Shown: positions 20,344-30,111 of the stretch, one piece after another
How positions within the stretch are numbered: position 1 is the stretch's first letter
Layout: the number at the start of each line of letters is the position of its first letter
DNA from: Halichondria panicea
Taxonomy: Eukaryota; Porifera; Demospongiae; Suberitida; Halichondriidae
Assembly (NCBI RefSeq): GCF_963675165.1
Contig: NC_087380.1
Span: forward strand, 2,719,803-2,783,802
Reading direction: 5' to 3'
Length of the DNA stretch: 64,000 bases
Made by a program: the position numbers and the translations under genes
The notes under the pieces: model-generated
Databases searched by the model: none
What the model saw: only the letters and a program-made list of their open reading frames with translations
What the model was told of the DNA's origin: nothing

Positions 20344-20690
20344 GAGTAGATAAACATTAGCGTAATCAGATTTTTATTTGTTTTTTGTGTACTATTTTGG
20401 CAGATTTGAATTTGAAAACGCTAACGTTTATCTACCTCTTTTTTAGTAACCTCAAGGTAATCTACAGTTTCAATATTTACCACCACACACCCACCCTGGC
20501 CCCAATATAGCCTGGACAGTTAATGCCTATCAATGCTGAAATTTTCTTAACAATGGCTTTTGGGATGCATGAAGTACCTACATCTTAGCTGCACAGAGAC
20601 ATGGCTGCTAGAAATGTGCTACTGGCAGAGACATGGCTGTTAGGAATGTGCTACAGAGACATGCTTTTCTGGCCCTTCACTTGCTGTTAT
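20344..20690 (+). pseudogene. Foldback plus short kinase relic behind R6
   Basis: A foldback at 20344-20433 is followed by a relic of the PGQL-to-catalytic-loop kinase exon (about 20510-20680). The codons for the catalytic loop (HRDMAARNVL-like) occur about two and a half times in tandem. The rest of the kinase is absent; unrelated sequence starts near 20690. Confidence 0.7.
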
Positions 20691-20873
20691 GCTATCTACG
20701 GTTTGTCCCCCCAGACAATACACGCGGCACCAGACAGGAAATGCGACGCGAACGCTGTCCGGCACGGACCGTTTCTGCGCGCGCAATTAGTCCCCCGTGA
20801 TTAGTCCTGTCTTCTCTTCTTGAACTTCTGTACTGCCTCTTGACGTTCCACTTGTACTGAAAAAGAAAGGGAA

Positions 20874-21401
20874 TCCGACTAGAAAAACATTTGCAATGTG
20901 AAAAATTGCTAGGATTGGCCAGGGGAACCACAAAAAAGCGTGGAAACAAGAAATCCGACGAGAGCATAACTCCAATCCGTTACAACGTCATGAACATGTA
21001 CAATACATAGTATATAGACTGTGTTCCAGGTCCATCTCTACCAGCTTCCATCCACCACATCAGGTCACCAGTACGGTCCGTGCATGTTACTACGCATGGA
21101 TGGACTGTGTGTACCTGTTCTCAACACTGCATGTATTAGGAACATCAATTCATCACAAATCATCATAATTATATGCGCACATTCTAAAATGGATGTATAA
21201 TAAAAGGATTGGTCATCACCCCACCAGTAAAATTGCGTATTTATATTATAATTATTGGCCGGGAAAACAACCAGTACATGTGATTGACGTTGTAACGGAT
21301 TGGAGTTATGCTCTCGTCGGATTTCTTGTTTCCACGCTTTTTTGTGGTTCCCCTGGCCAATCCTAGCAATTTTTCACATTGCAAATGTTTTTCTAGTCGG
21401 A
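20874..21401. repeat. Perfect 117-bp inverted repeat pair (A arms)
   Basis: Bases 20874-20990 and 21285-21401 are exact reverse complements, 117 bp each, separated by about 294 bp. The start TCCGACTAG and the end CTAGTCGGA mark the outer ends. The right arm abuts the first exon of the KDZ-type gene. It is a foldback element or the product of a local inversion-duplication. Confidence 0.85.
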
Positions 21402-21839
21402 TGTATTTACATTCTGTTATAGTATCAGATAATCAGATGAGGCTAGATGACCTGCTCCAGAGCATTGATGTGTCCATAGCAGATAACCAGCCAAAATCAG
21501 ATTGGCGAAAACGTATGGATACCCGCGAGGAGAACTGGGAAGCATTCCGCAGTAAATTGTTTGAAGAAGTAGTCATGTACTCTTCAATGCCTGCTGATTC
21601 TGTAAGTTATGATGACCATAAAGACTTATTTCCATGTATACTCTACTATAGGCTTGTTTTATGTGTGGTGACGAAAGTCCTCAAATTTGATGTCATCAGT
21701 GCGGCGCTTCACAGTACATGTGCAATATCTGTGATGTTGTAGCTCATAAGCACCAGCCTTTATTTAATTTTTAACGTCAATCACATGTACTGGTTGTTTT
21801 CCCGGCCAATAATTATAATATAAATACGCAATTTTACTG
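21225..21839. repeat. Perfect 67-bp inverted repeat pair (B arms) overlapping the A arms
   Basis: Bases 21225-21291 and 21773-21839 are exact reverse complements. The left arm overlaps the right A arm by 7 bp (21285-21291). The right arm replaces part of an exon of the KDZ-type gene. Two perfect, interlocked inverted repeats suggest recent, linked events. Confidence 0.8.
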
Positions 21840-24416
21840 AAAGCTGCCAAAGCTATCTCGAAGACAATGGTCAATCTTGATGAGACTGGCTTGGAGGTGG
21901 CAGGATGCAGGCATGCCTTAGCTTTGAAAGCTTTAAACATGTTCCGAGGAGAGATGTAAGTGGTAGATTCGTATAGTAATAATGCTAGATGGAAAAATTA
22001 ACCTTCCTTGTAGATTTGGATATCCTCATTATCTCCACACAAAGTACTTTTCTAAAGCGAAGTGTGTTTGGGCCGACGTTATGTGTCAGTATTGGCCCTG
22101 GGCCAAATAAAAGGTGAACTCCTGTCCCGAGACTAAAGACGCAATGTCTTCCCAACCATGTTTGTCTGTGATGCACGCTAAAGCTCACTCATGGCATTGT
22201 CAGGTAGGTTATTTTTTAACTATTGTAAAGTTCTCATAACACATTGTAATGTACAGGTATTATGGGGTGGAAGGTGGCAGCCAAATTCAGCAGCTGGAGC
22301 TGGGGAAGAAATGGAGCAGCTCTTTAGCTATCTCAGTCGTTTCAACTTAACAACAAAGTACATGAATGCAGCTGGTGTGTGATTATATTTTTGCTAAATA
22401 ATTAGTGGTTATCTATTAGGCCGAGAAGAACAGCTAACAGAAGCAGCAATGTTTTGGAATGATAGAAAGATCAGTAGTCTTCCAAGCTACTTGAAGTGTC
22501 GCTTAAACAAGGTGTGTTAATTGTTTGCATGTACGCTATTTTGTGTGTTTATTAACTACTGTAGACTCGACGTGATCTGGGTGAACTCAAAAAAGAATTG
22601 CTTCTCCTTCAAGATAAAGTTAGTAAGGATCTGACCCCTGAATATTGCGAACAATGCCGTCAAGAGGTGCAAGAAATCGCAAGGAGTATGTAATTATAAT
22701 TTCTGTGTGGTAAATAGCTTCATTTGTGGTTAACACTAATTTTTAGGAGAATGTTCAGGTGGTGATATAATTGATTGCGAACAGCAAAGAGTTGACTACT
22801 TCCAACTGAAGATGTCGAACGACACTGCAATACAGTTGCAGCCACTGGTTAGAGAGAGGATCTAATTCAGCAATGAGTATTTTAACAGGTATATGCAGCT
22901 ATAGCCTTTATATTTAACTCTATAATAATAATAATAATTATTATTATTATAGGCAATGAACAGCTGTATGCTGAGGCTGAAAAACTTTAATTCTCTTTCA
23001 TGTGACTCTCACCACCAGCGACGGATGTCTGAATTAAAGAGTATGAATTAAAGAGTACGATAGTGCAATCAAATGCCATTTCTCCGGATCAAGTTGATAC
23101 CGAGTGTGAACTAGCTGCAGCAAGAGCAGCCACATGCAAGTTTAAGGAACGTATAGAATTAGGGTACTTAACAGCTCAAAGGAGGCATGCCAACATTCAA
23201 AAGCTGTCCAATATGTTTATTAAATGTGCATGGTTGTGTTTTATGAGCATGAAATTGTGCAGCTACTAGCAAACAACGGGCAAAACTCAGGAAAGCAATA
23301 TCAAATGACCACAAAAAACTCAAGAAATTGGCAAAGCAGTACAATGATCTCATACAGCAATACAACATGGAACTGCCTCAAGCCATAGACGAAGACATTT
23401 TATCAGGGAACTTTCCTTGGTCATCCCTTTCAAGTAAGCTAGTTATATATAGTCCAGCATATAGGTATACACTGTGACCGGCTTGAACTCTTTCGATCAG
23501 GTCGCTATTGTGTGTCAGTACAAGAAAAGTACAAAATTTCTACTGTGTACAACCAAATTCAGCGACTGAAAGAAGAAGAATCACTGCTACTGTTGGAGAT
23601 GACCCAGTACTTAATGTACTTTAAAAGTTCTGTACCAAATAAGCTTGAATGTGATATTCAAGGTATGTTACGAACGTACCTGTAGTTGTTGTTCCTACAT
23701 CTCTCTATAGCTATGCTTGATAGTACAAGTGGTAAACGATTGTGTATACGTATTAACATGTGTATGTACTGCATGTATTATAGAATTTTCAATATCACAA
23801 TTCATTGTCAATCTTTTCCAGATTAGGGTCATCTAAGAGTAAACATCTAGGCCACAAACCACTTAGCAACCACTTAGGTCCTAACAGCTGGGATAGCCTT
23901 ATGGATTTTCCCATACCATATACATGTAGCACACGATTTTTTATACTACTTTACTATTTTTTATGCTACTATAATTATACCATCATAATTATAATATGCA
24001 GTTGCTAGGATATAATAATTATGTCCAGGGTATATAACTTAACTATGATAATTCCCTTTGATATTTCCCCAGACATGCATGTTTGGGAAACTAAAGATTT
24101 TGTAGATAATTTTGTCTGGCTTGCTAAAAAGTACTAGTTTGAAAGTGAGTTACCATTGGTAGGGGGTAGATGCTCAGCGTAGCATAATTCAATCAGATGC
24201 ATAGATACAATCATCACACTATAACAGTAATATTATTGTATACACATGCAGGTATTACAGCTGATATTCAGTCTTTAGATATATCCAACGATAATGGCCT
24301 GTCTTCTAGTGTCACTAGTACAACACCTTCAGCTTGTTCAAACGTAAACTATTATTATTATAACCTATTGATATTATGCATATGCGTATGTACATGCAGA
24401 AATATGCAGTCCTAAC

Positions 24417-25023
24417 AAGGGCGTATACAGAGAAGAGGGCATGCAACTCGCCCAATTCTCAGAATCATCCGACTTCGTATTGAGCTATTTTTAGAACTGC
24501 CCACAAAACGCCCACGCGTAATCTTTGACCGCACAAGGTAAATCAAAGTCTTTTTTATATCTGTGCTAGCTAGCTAGCTCGATTGCAGCATAGTAAAACT
24601 AGTTCTCAGCAGCAGTATGGCTCGTACTAGCAGTATCAAAGGCAAACCATCCAACAGTTGCAACTCCAAGAAGATGAAACCTAGGTACAATAAACCTGTC
24701 TTCCTGAGTCTCTGGTACTTCTTAACAATGCGCCCAGCACTTAACTTCCCGCTCGAAGGGGTTGTCTTGGACCTGGCTGGACGAGGACTGGTCATGACAC
24801 TTCTCTAAAATAATACTCCACTGTTAGCTAGCTAGCTAGCTAGCAAAGGCTAGGCAGCTCTGATGTACACGCCCATAATTATAACTCCGTAAACAACACC
24901 GCCCACTTGTTCACGTCCGTATACTGGATTCTATTTTTAGCATATCCGGTCTCTGATACGAAGTCGGATGAGTACGTAGGGTACATAGTGAGTTGCATGC
25001 CCTCTTCTCTGTATACGCCCTTG
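24417..25023. mobile_element. hAT-like MITE 1 in last KDZ exon
   Basis: It begins AAGGGCGTATACAGAGAAG and ends with the inverse CTTCTCTGTATACGCCCTTG; the terminal inverted repeats are about 35 bp. It is flanked by the 8-bp direct repeat GTCCTAAC at 24409-24416 and 25024-25031. Interior open frames look incidental. Removing it restores the host reading frame. Confidence 0.85.
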
Positions 25024-25118
25024 GTCCTAACCAAGAACAAACGAACTTTGGATGGACTTTTGGCTATTAAGAGGAGTGGCCTCAGTGATGCTGCTAAGCA
25101 CCTCAATTGTGCTGTTCA

Positions 25119-25528
25119 GGGGCGGATCCAGGGGTGATTTTGAGGGGCTGAAGCCCCCCCCTTTTGAAAAAACTACCATGTTGTAGTCTGACTCTACAAC
25201 AATTTTACCACCAATTATGCATCTGTAGACTCACTTGAAATCACTTGAGAGATGCTAGACAACAGCTACTAGGAGTATAAAGGATCTAGGGTAGCTAGCT
25301 GGACGTACCTAGCTAGCTAGCTAGCTGTACTTACGTATGTACATCTGATCAGTACAGTATCACCATAGTATTAAAAGTAAGTGCCGTATTCTACTCATTA
25401 ATATGAAAGTTCAAAGGTCAAATCTTGAAAAAAATTGCCTCCGGCGAGGCTGCCCTGGGCGGCTCTCCTACGGGGCTTCGCCCCTTTCTAGCTAGCCCCC
25501 CCCTTTTGTTTTTCCTGGATCCGCCCCT
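25119..25528. mobile_element. hAT-like MITE 2 in last KDZ exon
   Basis: The ends are GGGGCGGATCCAGG and CCTGGATCCGCCCC(T), flanked by the 8-bp direct repeat GCTGTTCA (25111-25118 and 25529-25536). The GGGGCGGATC-type terminus is common in hAT non-autonomous elements of animals. It is 410 bp long with no coding content. It sits 96 bp downstream of MITE 1, in the same exon. Confidence 0.85.
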
Positions 25529-25778
25529 GCTGTTCAAGAGTTTAAGAATGAACCTACGTTCAGCGAAAATGACCAGCTTGCATATCTCATGATAGCGGAA
25601 GATAATGACTCAGAGAACGATAGTGATGATTATGAATATTGATAGTTTGCATGAGTAACCAACTGACTGTATAAAATTATGATACTAAATTAATGAATAA
25701 TAATTACTATGAGCTATATAGCAATAGACTATATATTCATGCCTTAAATAAAATTCAGTTCAATTCACAGTTAATAAA

Positions 25779-27586
25779 TTAATTCTTATTATGGCAATGT
25801 CTTTTTAAACATGCCTTTTTCCATTTCTGATTTAAGCATGTTGGGCATGTACCACAATTAGGATGTCGGCAGACACCGCAACGACGACGTTTCTTTATCA
25901 GTTAGGGTGGTAGTGAAGACAGTAACTGTTAATTGCCTGTGTCGGGGCACTGTTAGAGACAGCAGCAGCAGGCTGACTGCAGCTGGTAGGGCTAGTAGAG
26001 AGGGTGGAACTGTTAGTGTTAATGGGAACATTTTCCTGTGTCGGGGCACTGTTAGAGTCGGCAGCAGGCTGACTGGTAGGGCTAGTAGAGGGGGTGGAAC
26101 TGTTAGTGTTAATGGGAACATTTTCCTGTGTCGGGGCACTGTTAGAGTCGGCAGCAGGCTGACTGGTAGGGCTAGTAGAGAGGGTGGAACTGTTAGTGTT
26201 GATGGGAACATTTTCCTGTGTCGGGGCACTGTTAGAGTCGGCAGCAGGCTGACTGGTAGGGCTAGTAGAGAGGGTGGAACTGTTAGTGTTGATGGGAACA
26301 TTTTCCTGTGTCGGGGCACTGTTAGAGTCGGCAGCAGGCTGACTGGTAGGGCTAGTAGAGAGGGTGGAACTGTTAGTGTTGATGGGAACATTTTCCTGTG
26401 TCGGGGCACTGTTAGAGTTGGCAGCAGGCTGACTGGTAGGGCTAGTAGAGAGGGTGGAACTGTTAGTGTTGATGGGAACATTTTCCTGTGTCGGGGCACT
26501 GTTAGAGTCGGCAGCAGGCTGACTGTTAGGGCTAGTAGAGAGGGTGGAACTGTTAGTGTTGATGGGAACATTTTCCTGTGTCGGGGCACTGTTAGAGTCG
26601 GCAGCAGGCTGACTGGTAGGGCTAGTAGAGAGGGTGGAACTGTTAGTTAGGGTAGTATTGGGTTTCACATTCATGTAAGACTTCCACAATTGAAAAACGT
26701 TTTCATATTTATGACTGAACTCCTTAGCTGCACCAGGTGTATAGTGATTCTTTGATAAGTGTGTATACTTTGGAATACCTATGCGTAATGATAAAGACAT
26801 CATATCCAAGTTGGTGCAACTGGTTTGCCTGGAGGAACACAAAAACAAAGTTAACATTCATAAATAAATGTACCATGTGTGAGACATCACAATTATAGAA
26901 AGAGTCCAGAGAAGAAAGCATCGAACGAATGCATACTGTGCATCAGTTGTAGATTTTGTCTCTGAACTGATAATAATATTTTATTTGGCAATAACATTCT
27001 ATTGCTGTCTCGAGGCAAGTGGGGCCGGCTCCAGGCGCTCAGATTGGTCAGTTATACCAAGCAGGAAGCCACATTACTTTCCGGATGCAAGGTAATACTT
27101 CGTTCGATACTCTCTCCTTTTATTATGGACTCTTAATTGATTATTATATGATTTTTGCAAATCAAACTTTTTCCCCAGCTATAATTATAGGCACATAGAG
27201 AGGCACACAGAGAGGTACACAACTTGTATCGTCTCATATCATAATTATGTTGGTAGCTATAAGCATGATACATCACTTCAGCCATGCAATTAACTTGCAT
27301 AAGTGTGCAACAATCATACATGCAAGTAGTATAATTATCACTATATAATTATAATCAATGTGCTGATAACTGGTTATAATTATTAACAATCCCAATATGT
27401 AATTCCACTCAACCTTTTTGTGAAGTTGTGCCAATAGATCCGCAGGATACTTTCTTGGCTCTCCTACAGCCAGTTTCTTATTGGAAGGTGGAAAAACGGC
27501 CTTACAGGAGGGACATTTATTACAACGAATATGACAGTATTCTCCACATTGACACCGTCGTCTTGGGGTGGCATGGATTTCTACAA
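25779..27586 (-). CDS. Cysteine-rich (CXXC-like) gene with 30-residue repeats, partly resolved
   Basis: Three coding pieces are visible on the minus strand. The upstream one (about 27586-27422, after a TTTTGTAG acceptor) encodes RRRCQCGEYCHIRCNKCPSCK. The middle one (26835-25898) encodes an N-terminal stretch with KYENVFQLWKSYM, then eight copies of a Ser/Thr/Pro/Ala/Asn-rich 30-residue unit. The last one, ending at TAA 25779-25781, encodes RRRCGVCRHPNCGTCPTC and then ACLKRHC. The cysteine spacing and the C-terminal CLKRxC resemble CXXC zinc fingers, which bind CpG DNA, although one CxxC pair of the classical fold is missing. The splice between the repeat piece and the last piece was not found, and the first exon is unknown. 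The gene runs towards the KDZ-type gene and may belong to the same mobile unit; that is inference. Confidence 0.45.
25941..26650. repeat. 90-bp tandem repeat, eight copies
   Basis: The unit beginning TCGGGGCACTGTTAGAG starts at 25941 (a longer, variant first copy of 100 bp), 26041, 26131, 26221, 26311, 26401, 26491 and 26581. Copies are nearly identical. The period is a multiple of three, so open frames run through the array on both strands. The minus frame (30 residues: NSSTLSTSPTSQPAADSNSA and on) continues into unique coding sequence. Confidence 0.95.
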
Positions 27587-27835
27587 AATAATTTTAACGA
27601 CACTTTAAACAGGGTAAAAGACAACAATAATTATGAATGAAAATTCAGGCTGTTAATTAACAATGGAAACTCACTGTAACTGATCGACTATAGTTGCAAC
27701 CCACTAAAAGGGCCCATGCAGGTTGTCACTCTTCAGCGGTTGTAACCACTAGTAGACCACATTCATAATACTGAGTTGGGCAGCGTCGCAAAAGCAATTA
27801 TTGCTGCATATAATTATTGTAGCCATAATTATGTA

Positions 27836-28051
27836 TACCGTATAGCACGAAATTTTCGCGGATTTCGTGAGTTAGCAATCCTACACGAACATTAAGTCCA
27901 CGAAAATTGTTCTTTAATTAGAATTATCTGCTATATATATAATTATTCCGGTATATATAAGCTGTCATTCCGCGAACATTGTGCAACAAAATGCTTTTAG
28001 AGGCCATTCCACGAAATATAAGTGCCTTGAAAATATCGCGCTATACGGCAA
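27836..28051. mobile_element. MITE with ACCGTATAGC termini
   Basis: The left end ACCGTATAGCACGAAATTTTCG and the right end AAAATATCGCGCTATACGG are inverted repeats. It is the same family as the introns of R2, R5, R6 and R7. No coding content was found. Confidence 0.7.
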
Positions 28052-29650
28052 CAATTTTCCGCTCCCCTAATTTGTCAATGGGATGGGTAATTTGGATACT
28101 TATAAGGCTTTATGATAAAGTTTTAGGTATCAGGCCTTCATACAGAAAAATGACAGAAAATCAACATTTCAGAAAAATGAGGGGCGAGGCGATTATCTGT
28201 GTGTGTTAGCACATGGCCATCTAGGGGGGAGTCTGGGGGCATGCCCCAAGGAAAGTTTTGTGTTTAGACTGTCGTATATCGCATCTGGTGCATTTTTAGG
28301 AACTGTGGTGTCAGTGTCAGGGTTATTGTTATAATAGCATTGGGGAATGTAATAAAAATGCAGTTGCCTAGGCTGAATGGTACTAGATAAAAGCCATAAC
28401 CTGAGCAACACAAGCCTTTCTCACTTATATTAGTTAATGAAAGTCGCTCCCTCTGTACTTACAGATAGTGACTTAGAAGAATAAATTGTGAACGTATAAA
28501 CAGAAAGAGTAGTAGAATAGCAGAGCTTCGTAAAGAACTCAATATTGAATAATTAGGCAGAGTTCTTTGTTTGGTTGGTGTGTCACAGGCCGTAACACTG
28601 TGTGTTATGGTCTATATTTTCTTTTACAATTGCCAGGGGGGCAAAATTGTAGCCAGGGGGTGAGCGTCCCCCCTCTATGAAGCCCTGGGTATACTGTCTG
28701 TATCAATAATACAAAGGCGGGTGGGAGGCGAATGGGCTAGATGCATGAGACCCCTTTACCAACATGAAAAAAAAGCACTGCAGTGGGCATACAAACTTTT
28801 GAGTACTGGTAGTTCTACAAATAAATATAGTACACACCTAATATTTGAGTTAGCTATATAATTATAAAGGTATACAGACTAATCACGAACAAGGAAATTC
28901 AATTACAATTCAGTTCATGAGATACTTAAGCGCCTCGAACATTTTGAAGGTTTCCTTCGAGGTTGGACTGCAGTGTATATTTAAACTTGGTATACATCTC
29001 TATGTACATGCTAGAAGTGCACACGTCAACTGAATCAGTGATGCAACGAAAAGGTCAATGTTCCAAAACAACATCAAAAATACTAAATTGAAATTGCAAA
29101 CATCAGATTTTTGTTTCCCTCTGCAAATGCTACAAACTGATGTCCATCTACCGTCGTAGTTGATACAGCGCCACCATAATTATAAGCTCAGACTTGACGC
29201 AATTTTTAGGACCTAAAACGCTGAAAAGCGCCAACGGTTACTTTAATTGGCGCTTATAAAAAGGCATGTTTGTGCTACCAAGGCAGCCGGCTTTTACTTT
29301 TTTGACCCATAACATTTTTTGATGATGAATAGTTTTACAATAAGATGCAGCAGTAAAATACAGAGGCCAAAAATCAAACCATCCACCTGTGTACTAGAGA
29401 TTGACACTATAGACGACTAACTGTAGCCCATAAACACCAGCTTGGATTGAGCACAATTTGGGGGTTCTATAAAAACATACCACTCCAAAGTGTAGATAGG
29501 CGTGCCGCGCCCATCCCCCATCCCCAACCATATATATAGAGGCGGCCATGCTCATAATTATTCTAATTCATTTTTCCCGGCTGGGGCTGTAATTATAATC
29601 ACGATACTAAGACATTTCAGTGGTCTCGAATATACACGAGGGAACATGCA
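28052..29650. other. Intergenic stretch without a recognised gene
   Basis: The region is AT-rich and contains short GC-rich islands near 28215-28250 and 28625-28690 that resemble repeat ends (CAGGGGGGCAAAATTG). No conserved protein, tRNA or rRNA was recognised on either strand. Confidence 0.4.
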
Positions 29651-29653
29651 GCT

Positions 29654-30013
29654 ATGAATTGTGTGCTAGCCCAGCAGACGACAAGTGTAGGTGACGAGAC
29701 TTTTTCTCTCACCCATGCAGATGTCTGGGACTCAGTACTGGAGTGTATACAAGTGAGATCCACTGACCTTCAGTGTGTTCAATATCTTTAACAGGATCCA
29801 TGTTTAGATCTACATGCACACTACCCACACAGCAGAGTCCACTTCAATTGGGCTAGGCACAGCTTCCCTGGAGGTGCAGGGCTCGGATCATCGGAACCAT
29901 TTATGCTATTCATCTATAATGATGGCCACACCTATATAGATCAATGGTCAATAATGGCATCTTTTCTATTAGTCTATATTCACAAAGAGTATAAGTTGCT
30001 TTATTTCCTGTGA
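29654..30013 (+). CDS. Possible two-exon fragment of unknown function
   Basis: An ATG at about 29654 opens a frame of about 33 codons ending at a plausible donor (ATACAA then GTGAGA, about 29751). A second open stretch of 72 codons starts after an acceptor at 29794 and stops at 30013. It is rich in His, Phe and Tyr at first and hydrophobic at the end. I do not recognise it. It lies just upstream of R7 and may be a transposon remnant or chance. Confidence 0.2.
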
Positions 30014-30111
30014 CACCCGGCAAGATCTGTAAACGCTATACAATTTGCAGTCTACACTGTACTACAGTGCATTTTAGTTTAAGAGCTATAGACTAGATAC
30101 TTACTTGTAAG

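Larger units (their letters stand above)
21402..25640 (+). pseudogene. KDZ-type (Kyakuja-Dileera-Zisupton) DNA transposase gene, intron-containing and decayed
   Basis: Fragments read in order with GT-AG borders. Near 21434-21601 is the N-terminal LLQSIDVSIAD region. At 21652-21772 is a cysteine cluster (CxxC repeats ending AHKHQP) with TGA in place of one codon after SPQI. At about 21840-21957 is DETGLEVAGCRHA, and at about 22014 YPHYLHTKYF. At 22165-22202 and 22259-22377 are MHAKAHSWHCQ and GAGEEMEQLFSYLSRF. At 22421-22510 is MFWNDRK, and up to 23660 charged, helical segments. The DETG, H-x-H-x-C and GEEME motifs match the KDZ transposase core, whose catalytic residues are acidic. The final exon (from 24401, ending with the acidic DSDDYEY and TGA at about 25640) is split by two MITEs. 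The internal stops, the missing part at the B arm and the MITEs make it a dead copy. Family assignment is from motif memory, without a search. Confidence 0.65.

Noticed and set aside
20692-20967. Minus-strand open frame starting MLSSDFLFPRF
   Set aside because: The same peptide appears on the plus strand at 21308 because of the 117-bp inverted repeat; it shows no conservation.
24561-24845. GCTA-repeat runs (24561-24580, 24826-24845, 25300-25330)
   Set aside because: Simple-sequence tracts that lie in or near MITE interiors; no further meaning seen.
25907-26650. Plus-strand repeat protein over the 90-bp array
   Set aside because: The frame begins and ends with the array and has no unique flanking coding sequence; the minus frame continues into non-repeat coding sequence.
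25941-26650. CRISPR-like array
   Set aside because: Units are contiguous 90-bp copies without spacers, in a eukaryotic, intron-rich context.
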